This document shows positions 7,096 to 15,184 of a stretch of 43,090 bases of DNA, one piece after another. This DNA is from an uncultured Granulosicoccaceae bacterium (GTDB taxonomy: Bacteria > Pseudomonadota > Gammaproteobacteria > CALCKW01). Position 1 is the stretch's first letter, and each line of letters begins with the position of its first letter. The translations under genes were made by a program, and so were the position numbers. The notes below the pieces were generated by a model. The model ran no database searches, was not told where the DNA came from, and was given only the letters and a program-made list of their open reading frames with translations. The DNA is taken from assembly GCA_937965695.1 (NCBI GenBank), contig CALCKW010000064.1, positions 1 through 43,090 of the forward strand, read 5' to 3'.

Positions 7096-8781
7096 TTACC
7101 CCAACGCCTTGGCCCGCACGCGCAATTCAAACTTCTGTATTTTTCCGGTTGCGGTTTTTGGCAACGGCCCAAACACGACACGCTTGATGCGTTTGAATCT
7201 CGCTAGCTGTTGCAGGCCGTGCTCGATGATTTGTGCTTCATCGGCGTCGCTGCCGTCTTTTAGCTCTACAAAGGCACACGGGCTTTCGCCCCATTTGTCG
7301 TCGGGCATGGCGACCACTGCGGCTTCGCCAACGGCTGGGTGTTTGTAGAGAGCGGATTCTATTTCCACCGAGGAGATGTTCTCCCCACCAGAGATGATGA
7401 TGTCTTTGGCGCGGTCTTTGACTTGGATATAACCGTCCGGGTGAACCACCGCCAAATCGCCACTCCAAAACCAACCATCTTTTAAAGACTCGTCGGTCGC
7501 CTCTGTATTTTTCAGGTAGCCCGTCATCACCGTATTGCCGCGAATCACTATTTCGCCCATGCTCTCGCCATCGGCGGGCACTTGCTCGCCCGTGTCATCG
7601 TCTAAAACTTGCACCGCATCAGTCATGGGAAATCGCACACCTTGGCGCGACTTGAGTTCGGCCACCTCCGCCTCAGGCAGTTTAGCCCATTGGGGCTGTG
7701 GCTCGGCTTGCAATATATGGCCATAGGTTTCGGTCAGGCCGTACACATGCATGACCTCACAACCCATGCCTGCCATACGGGCCAACACGGCAGCGGGTGG
7801 CGGAGCGCCCGCCGTCATGCAAAAAACAGGTTTTTCTGAGTGAATGCGATCGGGAGCGTCGGCGTCGTTTGCCAGCATATTCAGCACAATGGGTGCGCCA
7901 CCAAAGTGAGAGATATCCCACTGTTGCATTAATTCAAAGATGCGCTTGGGTACCATGGTGCGCACGCAGACAACTGTCGCCGCCATTGCGGTCATGGTCC
8001 AAGCATGGCCCCAGCCATTGCAGTGAAAAAGCGGCACGGTGTAGAGATAGCGCGGGTGACGCGGCAGGGCCCAGCCAGCGATGGTCCCCATGGTCATCAG
8101 GTAGCTGCCGCGATGGTGATACACCACCCCTTTGGGGCGACCCGACGTGCCTGAGGTAAAATTGATCGACAGCGGTTGCAACTCATTGGCAACAGTTGTA
8201 GGTGCGTAGTCGGCGGGCGCCACGGGGTGCGCTTTGATAAGCTGCTCAAAATTGTGCACTACAATATCGTCGGGGATATCAGGCTGGGTGGCGGCCTGTG
8301 CGTCGTCGATTAAAATCACATCGATTTGTTGCCCCTGCTCTTTGCAGGCTCGCAGGCCATTGAGCGCAACGGGCAGCAGTTCTCGGTCCACAATCAGTAG
8401 GCGCGTTTCAGCAAAGCCGAGTATGTAACTGACGGTGTCGGTGTCGAGCCGCGTGTTGATGGTGTTTAGCACCCCGCCCGCGAGTGGCACATAAAAATGC
8501 GCTTCGAATGTTTCGGGGGTGTTGAAGGCCAACACCGAAACTGTCTGATGTGCCTCTAAGCCCAACGACAACAACGCTGCTGCCATCGATTGACAGCGAG
8601 ATTCCGTTTGCGACCACGTGTATTGGCGATCCTCGTAGACCAGGCTCGCTAGATCGGGGTGCACGCTCGCCGTGCGAGACAGATAGGCCATTGGTGTGAG
8701 CGGTACAAAGTTAGCCGGGTCACCCATGCGATCGGTGAGTGAGTCGTACATGGCTGGGAGCGAGCTATCACAAGTGGTCAT
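7096..8781 (-). CDS. dmdB: Acyl-CoA ligase, probable 3-methylmercaptopropionyl-CoA ligase
   Basis: A 561-residue member of the ANL adenylating superfamily. The P-loop is FTSGTSGRPKGVV, the A5 motif GLTETYG, the A7/A8 hinge SGDLAVVHPDGYIQVKDRAKD, and the catalytic lysine is in PKTATGKIQK near the C-terminus. Chemistry: a carboxylate plus ATP and CoA gives an acyl-CoA. The next gene upstream encodes a DMSP demethylase, whose product methylmercaptopropionate is the known DmdB substrate. Medium-chain fatty acids would be the alternative. Start at ATG 8781 with AAAGGAA upstream; the frame extends to 8841 without a better site. It is 72 bases downstream of dmdA on the same strand. No dmdC or dmdD is in the window. 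Confidence 0.8.
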   Translation of the reverse strand: MTTCDSSLPAMYDSLTDRMGDPANFVPLTPMAYLSRTASVHPDLASLVYEDRQYTWSQTESRCQSMAAALLSLGLEAHQTVSVLAFNTPETFEAHFYVPLAGGVLNTINTRLDTDTVSYILGFAETRLLIVDRELLPVALNGLRACKEQGQQIDVILIDDAQAATQPDIPDDIVVHNFEQLIKAHPVAPADYAPTTVANELQPLSINFTSGTSGRPKGVVYHHRGSYLMTMGTIAGWALPRHPRYLYTVPLFHCNGWGHAWTMTAMAATVVCVRTMVPKRIFELMQQWDISHFGGAPIVLNMLANDADAPDRIHSEKPVFCMTAGAPPPAAVLARMAGMGCEVMHVYGLTETYGHILQAEPQPQWAKLPEAEVAELKSRQGVRFPMTDAVQVLDDDTGEQVPADGESMGEIVIRGNTVMTGYLKNTEATDESLKDGWFWSGDLAVVHPDGYIQVKDRAKDIIISGGENISSVEIESALYKHPAVGEAAVVAMPDDKWGESPCAFVELKDGSDADEAQIIEHGLQQLARFKRIKRVVFGPLPKTATGKIQKFELRVRAKALG

Positions 8782-8853
8782 CGGGGTTCCTTTAAGGGTG
8801 TTTTGTGCCGGCGGTTTAATTCCGCCGCACAGGCAATGCATCTAGTTTGTATT

Positions 8854-10053
8854 TTAGGCGAGATTTCGCGGGTTTAGATCCATGGCATCCAGTTTAAACG
8901 GCAACTCACTCATGACGGCATCGTATTGACCTTGGCTAGTCTGCACACTCAATATTGATGCGCCTTCAAGAACCGCATTAATCTGCGGTGTGTCAAACAG
9001 CACAAAGGCCAGCCAGGCATCATAACGAGCACTGTAGCTGTGCGAGGTTATCTCGCCACTGGCAAAGCCGTCTATCATCAGCTCCATTTCAACACACGCT
9101 TTTGGCAGTTTAGGCACAACCACGCCCATTAAGCGCGAGGGTACGCCGTTCTTTTTTTGCTCCGCCAGGGCGTCCACACTGAGGCTAGGCAGGTCTCGGT
9201 CGAGGTGACAGTATTTGTCTAGACCACACTGCAAGGGTGTCATGCTGAACATCATGTCGCTGCCAAATGACAACAGGCCTGCCTCCATGCGTTCGATGTT
9301 GTTGGGGCAACCGTGACCGACTTCTAAGTCTTCGCCTTTGGCAAAGAGCTCATCCCACAGGGCTTGGCCCAGTTTGGCGTCGTCCACATAGATTTCAAAG
9401 CCACCTTGGTGCGACCAACCAGAACGCGCCACTATAAAGTAGTGCCCTTGATAAGCCAGTCGACGATAGCGGAAGAAACGTATGTCTCGTACTTCTTCAC
9501 CGAATACCCGAGCCATTAAATCATCGGCTTTGGGACCTTGCACAGCTATTGGCCAGACATCGGGTTCACAGATCTCGACATCCATGCCCTTACCCGTTGC
9601 GAGCCCTTTGGCCCAGAGCATGACGTCGGAGTCAGCGATGCTGAGCCACCAGGTGTTGTCGCTGACGCGTATAGCGATGGGGTCGTTGATGATCTTGCCT
9701 TCCTCGTCACACAGTGGCGCGTAAAAGCATTGATCGGCTTTTGCCTTGGACAAGTCACGCGGTGTCATCAGCTGCACCAACTCATAGGCATCAGGGCCTT
9801 TGATTTGCACCTGCCGTTCCACGGATACGTCCCACACTTGCACATGTTTGCACAGGTGCCAGTAGTCTTCCTCAAGGCCACGAAAGTAGCTGGCCAACAA
9901 CATGTGGTTGTAAACGGTGAAGGATTTTGCACCGCCCTGCAGAATTCGCGAGGTAAACGGCGTCTCGCGCAAACGACGAGAGCGCGTGATAAGAGGCTCG
10001 ATAAGCGGCTCAATCACTGGAGCGATTAGGGGTTCAGTCAGGGAAGTGCTCAT
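8854..10053 (-). CDS. dmdA: Dimethylsulfoniopropionate demethylase (DmdA)
   Basis: A GcvT/aminomethyltransferase-fold enzyme that moves a methyl group from DMSP to tetrahydrofolate, leaving methylmercaptopropionate. DmdA-specific blocks are readable: SRRLRETPFT at the N-terminus, VYNHMLLASYF, DYWHLCKHVQVWDVSVERQV, ITSHSY near the C-terminus, and the folate-pocket region RSGWSHQGGFEIYV. These distinguish it from ordinary glycine-cleavage T-proteins, although a tree would settle the clade. Starting at ATG 10053 it is 399 residues, longer than usual because of an N-terminal EPLI repeat tract (9989-10036). It leads a dmdAB operon and is divergent from a LysR gene. Confidence 0.87.
   Translation of the reverse strand: MSTSLTEPLIAPVIEPLIEPLITRSRRLRETPFTSRILQGGAKSFTVYNHMLLASYFRGLEEDYWHLCKHVQVWDVSVERQVQIKGPDAYELVQLMTPRDLSKAKADQCFYAPLCDEEGKIINDPIAIRVSDNTWWLSIADSDVMLWAKGLATGKGMDVEICEPDVWPIAVQGPKADDLMARVFGEEVRDIRFFRYRRLAYQGHYFIVARSGWSHQGGFEIYVDDAKLGQALWDELFAKGEDLEVGHGCPNNIERMEAGLLSFGSDMMFSMTPLQCGLDKYCHLDRDLPSLSVDALAEQKKNGVPSRLMGVVVPKLPKACVEMELMIDGFASGEITSHSYSARYDAWLAFVLFDTPQINAVLEGASILSVQTSQGQYDAVMSELPFKLDAMDLNPRNLA
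9989..10036 (-). repeat. Four tandem 12-bp units inside the dmdA N-terminus
   Basis: Four consecutive 12-base imperfect units encode EPLI, APVI, EPLI and EPLI just before the conserved SRRLRETPFT block. The change per unit is always a multiple of three, so copy-number variation would keep the frame. The tract lies outside the conserved catalytic fold, between the start codon and the first DmdA motif. Confidence 0.7.
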
Positions 10054-10142
10054 CGGCGTGTCCAAAAAAGTGTTTGCGCGATTTTTAAGGGGATGTCCGC
10101 CAGATGCAAACGATATTGCGATGGCCTGAGACAACGTTTTAG

Positions 10143-10157
10143 TTATAGGCCTATAAT
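10143..10157. promoter_or_regulatory. Palindrome overlapping divergent -10 elements between dmdA and lysR
   Basis: TTATAGGCCTATAA (10143-10156) is a perfect 14-base palindrome. Its right half continues into TATAAT (10152-10157), a perfect -10 box only six bases before the LysR ATG at 10164. Its left half gives TATAAC on the minus strand (10147-10142), suitable for a dmdA promoter with a leader of about 80 bases. The region 10054-10163 is the only space between the two divergent genes, so this is the best operator and promoter candidate. No convincing -35 box is seen for either direction, as is common at activator-dependent promoters. Confidence 0.5.
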
Positions 10158-10163
10158 GAAACC

Positions 10164-11054
10164 ATGAACGCCAAACCACCACTTAATTGGCTGCGCAGCT
10201 TTGTTGTCGCCGCACGCCTTCAAAGCTTCACGCGCGCCGCGCAAGAGCTCAGCCTGACACAAGCGGCTGTCAGCAAACACATAAAAGGCCTAGAAGCATG
10301 GCTGAGCATCCAACTGTTTATTCGCAAAGCACATGGCTTGGCCCTGACTGAACAGGGTAAGCATTATTATCAAAGCTGTGAGCCCTTGATCGACAAGCTA
10401 GACACATTGACCGATCTTGTGGCTGCTCGCGAGCAGCACAGCACGCTGCGGCTGCGTTGCAATATCAGTTACAGTGCCTTACTGCTGCCCCAAAAGTTAA
10501 GCGTGCTCGCGTCCCGCTTGCCCGGCGTCGATTTGGATATCAATAATGGCATTTGGGAGCCAGATCGCCCGAGTGAGAATGCTCATCTGGAAATCGGGTA
10601 CGCACCGAAAAAATCGTTAGAGCCGGGTGACAGTCTCAAGTTGCTCGCTGAAGACCAGCTGTTCCCCGTGGTTGCACCCCATGTGCGAGCCGACCAATGG
10701 CTCACGCTGCCCTTGATCCAAGTGCTGGGTTACACCGGCGATTGGCAGTGGTGGCTGCAACAGCAGCCCAAAAAGGTAGGCAACAAAAGGTACCGAGAAT
10801 GGTTGCACACCCGACAGAGCAGTTTTCAAACAGCGCTTCGCACCGATAATTCACTGACCGGATACCAACTTTGTGCGCAGGGCTTGGGCTTCGCTATGGC
10901 ACGCACATCGCTGGTACAGCCTATGTTGAGCAATGGACAGCTGCAGCCGCTAAAACCCTCCGGTGCCTTGCCCGCCCCCGATCTATTTTTTGCCCGCCTC
11001 ACGGAACGCGGTGTGAATCACCCCGCGGCGCAGGCACTGTTTGAGTTGTTATAG
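10164..11054 (+). CDS. LysR-family regulator divergent from dmdA (GcvA-like)
   Basis: A 296-residue LysR-type regulator. The N-terminal helix-turn-helix spans about residues 8-65 (LRSFVVAARLQSFTRAAQEL...AAVSKHIKGLE) and the effector-binding domain the rest, including GYQLCAQGLGFAMAR near the C-terminus. The helix-turn-helix resembles the GcvA group. Its position divergent from dmdAB suggests control of DMSP demethylation, with DMSP or a downstream intermediate as the likely effector; this is inferred from position only. The ATG follows a TATAAT by six bases, and the DNA-binding domain begins right after it, so a later start is unlikely and the transcript may be leaderless. Confidence 0.88.
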   Translation: MNAKPPLNWLRSFVVAARLQSFTRAAQELSLTQAAVSKHIKGLEAWLSIQLFIRKAHGLALTEQGKHYYQSCEPLIDKLDTLTDLVAAREQHSTLRLRCNISYSALLLPQKLSVLASRLPGVDLDINNGIWEPDRPSENAHLEIGYAPKKSLEPGDSLKLLAEDQLFPVVAPHVRADQWLTLPLIQVLGYTGDWQWWLQQQPKKVGNKRYREWLHTRQSSFQTALRTDNSLTGYQLCAQGLGFAMARTSLVQPMLSNGQLQPLKPSGALPAPDLFFARLTERGVNHPAAQALFELL

Positions 11055-11059
11055 TTAGT

Positions 11060-11944
11060 TTAGAAGCGATCCCACACGGCTTGACTGGTCGCGTCTAGGC
11101 GTTCTGGCGCGCAGTAGAGTGTCAAGGTCATGCCCGCAACCCAACTATCATCGCCAACCTGCTGCAATTCGCCTCGGGCTAACTCGTCTTGGATGGAGGA
11201 CTCAGGCATCCACGCGACCCCACCACCCGACAACAAGCGACGTTTAATCGCTTCAACCAACCCGTCCATGTAACGGTTATCCAAATGGACTTTTCGAGCA
11301 GCAATAGTTTGCTCAACCACCGATGCAAGAAAACTGTTGCGCTCATAAGCCAAGTACGGAATGGGTTCGGCTGCTTGCCCAGGTAATGTTAAGTCAAGCT
11401 CATCAAGGAGAACAGACGCGGCCACCGGTAACAGCCGCTCTGTTTTGATGTCTTTGTGTTGCAAGCCTGGGTCGTGCAAGTCAAGCACCACGCCCGGATG
11501 TCGGTAACACAGCAAAAAATCACAACTGCCCTCTTGCAACAACTGACAGCAAGTCCCAAGGCTGTCGGAAACCACACGAGCGCGGAGTCGGTCAATTTGC
11601 TGCTCCAGCTGGCTAATTTTATCGGCCAAGTAATTGACCGAAATCGTGTGCAAAACGGCAAACCGCACAAATTGTTTATCTCCACGGTCTTGGTCGCGGA
11701 TACTCTGGCGCGACTCGACAAGCTGAACCAGTATGTCGTTAGCCACGGGCAAAAACTGCTCGCCCGCATCGGATAGCCTGACGGGGTAGTTGGCCCGATC
11801 AATGAGATCCACACCAACCCAGCTTTCTAGGGACTTAATGCGCCGACTGAACGCAGATTGGGTGATATGGCGTTCATCGGCGGCACGTGTAAAGCTAAGC
11901 GTGCGCCCCAAACAGACAAAATCTCGCAGCCAGTTTATATCCAT
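11060..11944 (-). CDS. LysR-family regulator, HypT/YjiE-like
   Basis: A 294-residue LysR-type protein. The N-terminus (INWLRDFVCLGRTLSFTRAA...QSAFSRRIKSLE) and the C-terminal LLSGGGVAWMPESSIQDEL segment resemble the E. coli hypochlorite-responsive HypT (YjiE) group, which has a shorter linker and a characteristic CGIAWLPE region. HypT senses methionine oxidation; whether this protein does so is not known. Start at 11944 with AGGGAAAGAG upstream. It is divergent from the alpha/beta hydrolase gene across 212 bases, which it may regulate, and its 3' end meets the other LysR gene with only five bases between them. Confidence 0.82.
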   Translation of the reverse strand: MDINWLRDFVCLGRTLSFTRAADERHITQSAFSRRIKSLESWVGVDLIDRANYPVRLSDAGEQFLPVANDILVQLVESRQSIRDQDRGDKQFVRFAVLHTISVNYLADKISQLEQQIDRLRARVVSDSLGTCCQLLQEGSCDFLLCYRHPGVVLDLHDPGLQHKDIKTERLLPVAASVLLDELDLTLPGQAAEPIPYLAYERNSFLASVVEQTIAARKVHLDNRYMDGLVEAIKRRLLSGGGVAWMPESSIQDELARGELQQVGDDSWVAGMTLTLYCAPERLDATSQAVWDRF

Positions 11945-12156
11945 TCTCTTTCCCTAAGGCAGACAGCTCTTTAAAGCGATCGAAGCACGCAGGAGTCAGC
12001 GTACCAAGGTTATGCAGTATTTGCATAGTTTGATGATTTCCTTGCGATTGTATTGTGTTATTCATCCGACTTATGATGTTTTCAGCAATATATTTCAAGC
12101 GTTTGTCCTCACCGATCCAGATCCGAGGCGATGAACAACCCAGTGAAAGGAGCTGC

Positions 12157-12954
12157 ATGCGCCAGGAAAACACCGTTCAACATTCCAACGACGCCGCATC
12201 GCTGCGTTATTTGCGACAAGGCAGTGGCCTGCCGCTGGTTTTTGTACACGGTTATTTTGGTGGCGCAGCGGTTTGGGAAAACCAGCTGGAAATTCTCAGT
12301 GAGCAATTTGATGTCATAGCACCGGAGCACGCCGGTTACGGTGAAAGCCACAAAACGTCAGGCTGTGATCGCATTGCGGACTTTGGGGCTCAGATCCTGG
12401 CCCTGCTCGACTCGCTGAACATCCAAAATTTTTACCTTGTCGGTCATTCGATGGGTGGCATGATTGCCCAGCAGATAACAGCAGATGCTCCCGATCGCGT
12501 GAAGCGTTTGGTGTGTTACGGCACTGGGCCTCGCGGTTCCATGCCAGATCGCTTTGAAACCATTGCTCAATCTCGCCAACGCATCGTCGACAATGGTGCG
12601 GCAAACACCGGTCGGCAGATTGCCGCCAAGTGGTTTCGACAAGGCGAGCGCGACCAAGCCTATCCTCTCGCGGCGGACATAGCCGAAAAAATGAGCGAAG
12701 CCAGTGCTTTAGCTGGCCTGACCGCCATGGAAAACTGGGATGGTTGTGAGCAGCTCCAGAAAATACATCAACCCACACTTGTCTTGTGGGGTGATAGAGA
12801 TAAGTCTTACCAATGGCCAGAGCCTGAAACTCTTTGGCAGAACATTGCCAATTGCGATTTAGCCGTGATGCCAGGCTGCAGCCACAATGCCCACTTGGAA
12901 AAGCCAGACTTATTTAACTTATTAATCAAAGATTTTTTAGGCGCGAGTTCATAG
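12157..12954 (+). CDS. Alpha/beta hydrolase
   Basis: A 265-residue soluble alpha/beta-hydrolase. The oxyanion-hole motif is HGYFGGAAVW (31-40), the nucleophile elbow GHSMGG with Ser98, the acid Asp213 or Asp215 in WGDRD, and the catalytic His243 in GCSHNAHLE. The triad is complete, so it should be an active esterase, lactonase or C-C hydrolase; the substrate is unknown. ATG 12157 has AAAGGAG five bases upstream and is clearly preferred over the upstream in-frame start at 12055. It is divergent from the HypT-like regulator and lies 83 bases before the betaine-binding protein gene, so it could be the first gene of that transcript. Confidence 0.85.
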   Translation: MRQENTVQHSNDAASLRYLRQGSGLPLVFVHGYFGGAAVWENQLEILSEQFDVIAPEHAGYGESHKTSGCDRIADFGAQILALLDSLNIQNFYLVGHSMGGMIAQQITADAPDRVKRLVCYGTGPRGSMPDRFETIAQSRQRIVDNGAANTGRQIAAKWFRQGERDQAYPLAADIAEKMSEASALAGLTAMENWDGCEQLQKIHQPTLVLWGDRDKSYQWPEPETLWQNIANCDLAVMPGCSHNAHLEKPDLFNLLIKDFLGASS

Positions 12955-13037
12955 AGCACAACTGACTTAGACACAATCATCGCGCAATACAACACTGCAA
13001 ACTATAGGTTGCAGCCAATCACAAAGTGGAGAGACAC

Positions 13038-14000
13038 ATGCAAAAGAAGCTATCGACGGCCTTGACGGCCGGTTTGTTACTGAGCTGTTCTACGACGACG
13101 TTTGCCGCCGAGAAAGTCAATATTGGAGCGCCCGCGTGGACGGGAGCACAAGCCATCGCCCACCTGATTGCAGAAGTGGTTACCACACGAATCGGTGGCG
13201 AAGCAGACTTAATACCCGGTAACAACGCCAGCATTTTTCAGGCGATGGACCAAGGCAAAGGTGACATCGATGTACACCCAGATGTCTGGTTACCCAACCA
13301 AGAGAGCTTCACCAAAAAATACGTAGACGGAGCCGGCACAGTTGCATTGTCCGACAAGCCCTACGAGGGTAAGCAGAGCTTTTGTGTCTCTAGAGAATTC
13401 TCAGAGAAAAACGGTGTTACGTCGATATTCGACCTAGCCCGTCCTGAAATAGCCAGCTTAATGGACAGCGACGGAAACGGAAAAGGTGAGATTTGGGTTG
13501 GTGCACCCGGTTGGGCCAGCGCCAATGTCAATGAAGTAAAAGTACGTGACTACGGCTTACTGCCCTTCATGGAAGCGGTACGCGCGGACCAAGCGGTCAT
13601 GACAGCAACCGTTGGTGATTCAATTCGCAAAGGTATTGGCTACGCCTTCTACTGCTATTCCCCGCACGCAATTTGGTTCCAGTACGACATCGTTCGCCTT
13701 GAAGAGCCCGCATTTGATCCTGCTCAATACACCGCTATTCAGCCTTCGGACGACCCAGACTGGTATGAAAAATCTAAGGTTATGACAGAGGATGCACTGA
13801 AGAAAGTTCAGATCGCTTATTCCAAGTCTTTGATGGATCGTTCGCCAGCCATTGCTGAGCTACTGGCGAATATTCAACTCGACGGTGAGACTGTGTCAGA
13901 CTTTGCTTTCCAGATTGAAGGCGGTAAGGATGCGGCAACTGTGGCCAAAGAATGGGTTGCGGCCAACTCCGATCGGGTTGACGGCTGGTTAGGTCTCTAA
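13038..14000 (+). CDS. proX: Glycine betaine/choline-type ABC substrate-binding protein
   Basis: A 320-residue periplasmic protein of the OpuAC/ProX family. It begins with a Sec signal peptide (QKKLSTALTAGLLLSCS, cleavage near TFAA-EK). The mature part has the family pattern of N-terminal VNIGAPAWTGAQA, QGKGDIDVHPDVWLPN and YCYSPHAIWFQYD; aromatic residues in such proteins form the box that holds a quaternary ammonium or sulfonium head group. Ligands may be betaine, choline, carnitine or DMSP; proximity to dmdA makes DMSP plausible. ATG 13038 follows GGAGAG closely. The ATPase and permease follow, separated by a 12-bp-stem hairpin that may stabilise this upstream message. Confidence 0.88.
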   Translation: MQKKLSTALTAGLLLSCSTTTFAAEKVNIGAPAWTGAQAIAHLIAEVVTTRIGGEADLIPGNNASIFQAMDQGKGDIDVHPDVWLPNQESFTKKYVDGAGTVALSDKPYEGKQSFCVSREFSEKNGVTSIFDLARPEIASLMDSDGNGKGEIWVGAPGWASANVNEVKVRDYGLLPFMEAVRADQAVMTATVGDSIRKGIGYAFYCYSPHAIWFQYDIVRLEEPAFDPAQYTAIQPSDDPDWYEKSKVMTEDALKKVQIAYSKSLMDRSPAIAELLANIQLDGETVSDFAFQIEGGKDAATVAKEWVAANSDRVDGWLGL

Positions 14001-14059
14001 GACCTGCTTGAGGGCTGCGCCATCACCGTTTTGGTGCAGCTCAAATTTAACTCTCGGCT

Positions 14060-14086
14060 CTGTATCACTCACGCTGAGTGATACAG
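14060..14086 (+). repeat. Perfect 12-bp-stem hairpin between proX and proV
   Basis: CTGTATCACTCA and its exact complement flank a three-base CGC loop. No T-run follows, so this is not a standard intrinsic terminator. A second, bulged stem (TTGAG.CTGC...GCAGCTCAA, about 14008-14044) sits just before it. Hairpins in this position, after the binding-protein gene of an importer operon, often protect the upstream message and let the binding protein be made in excess. Confidence 0.7.
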
Positions 14087-14124
14087 CAAACAAGCACTAC
14101 TTCTGAAAAACTCTGGGAGCCAAT

Positions 14125-15183
14125 GTGAGCGCACAACACGCCATCGAGATATCAGGTGTCTGGAAAATATTTGGCGCACGCGCGCAAGAAGCACTGGTAG
14201 AAGCACGTGACAAGGGCACGGGCAAAAGTGAAATATTGGAAAAGTATGGCTGTGTTGTTGGCGTCGCCGATGTCAGTTTAGCGATTAACCCCGGTGAGAT
14301 ATTTTGCGTAATGGGTTTGTCTGGCTCGGGGAAATCCACACTGGTGCGACATATCAATCGTTTGCTCGAACCCACCGCGGGCAGTTTGCACGTCAATGGC
14401 GAAGACATCATGGCGATGTCTAACGGTGCGCTAAAGCAGTTTCGCAACAACCACATCGCCATGGTTTTTCAGAACTTCGCGTTGATGCCCCACCGTTCTG
14501 TTCTCGAGAATGTTGCTATGCCACTAGAGATACGTGGCATCAGTAAAAACCAACGCCACGAAATAGCAGAGCAAGCGATTGCCATGGTCGATTTAAGCGC
14601 TTGGGGTAACAAATACGCCCACGAGTTGTCGGGTGGCATGCAGCAACGCGTAGGCTTGGCGCGGGCTCTCGCCGCCGACCCAGAAGTTCTGCTGATGGAC
14701 GAGCCCTTTTCAGCACTCGACCCCCTTATTCGACGTCAGCTGCAAGGCGAGTTTATGCAGTTAGCGGAAAAAATGAAAAAGACGACGGTGTTTATCACAC
14801 ATGATCTCGATGAGGCGGTACGCATCGGGGACCGCATCGCGATCATGCGCGACGGTCGAATAATACAGATAGGCACACCAGAGCAAATTGTACTAGAGCC
14901 CGCCGATGACTACGTGGCCGAGTTTGTGGCCGGAATATCAAGGCTTAAAGTTGTGCGAGCTGGCGCAGTGATGCAACCCTTGGCGGAGTATGAGGCCGAG
15001 CACGGCAAGCTCGGTGAAGATTTGCCTAGCTTTGCCAAACAGGCACACTTGGGTGAGCTGATCGAAGCGACCATCGCTGAAGACAAGCCCGCTTGTGTGG
15101 TGGATGAATCTGGCAATCGCATTGGCGTGGTTACTCGCGTAGATCTGCTGAAAACCGTTATCGAAGGCACGGAGACCAGCTGA
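14125..15183 (+). CDS. proV: ProV-type ABC transporter ATPase
   Basis: A 352-residue cytoplasmic ATPase. Walker A is GLSGSGKST, the Q-loop region VFQNFALMPH, the signature LSGGMQQRVGLARAL, Walker B VLLMDEPFSALDP, and the switch His is in FITHDLDEAVRIGDR. The N-terminal IWKIFG-like start (VWKIFGARAQEALV) and the EILEKYG segment before Walker A are typical of ProV. The C-terminal 80 residues carry a reduced CBS-like regulatory region ending in RIGVVTRVDLL. ProV proteins sense ionic strength through this part. Start GTG 14125 follows GGGAG. The stop is one base before the permease start, so the pair is translationally coupled. Confidence 0.92.
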   Translation: MSAQHAIEISGVWKIFGARAQEALVEARDKGTGKSEILEKYGCVVGVADVSLAINPGEIFCVMGLSGSGKSTLVRHINRLLEPTAGSLHVNGEDIMAMSNGALKQFRNNHIAMVFQNFALMPHRSVLENVAMPLEIRGISKNQRHEIAEQAIAMVDLSAWGNKYAHELSGGMQQRVGLARALAADPEVLLMDEPFSALDPLIRRQLQGEFMQLAEKMKKTTVFITHDLDEAVRIGDRIAIMRDGRIIQIGTPEQIVLEPADDYVAEFVAGISRLKVVRAGAVMQPLAEYEAEHGKLGEDLPSFAKQAHLGELIEATIAEDKPACVVDESGNRIGVVTRVDLLKTVIEGTETS

Positions 15184-15184
15184 T

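Noticed and set aside
12157..12954. DMSP lyase or methylmercaptopropionate pathway enzyme
   Set aside because: The protein is an ordinary Ser-Asp-His alpha/beta hydrolase; none of the known DMSP lyase or DmdC/DmdD folds matches. Proximity alone is not enough.
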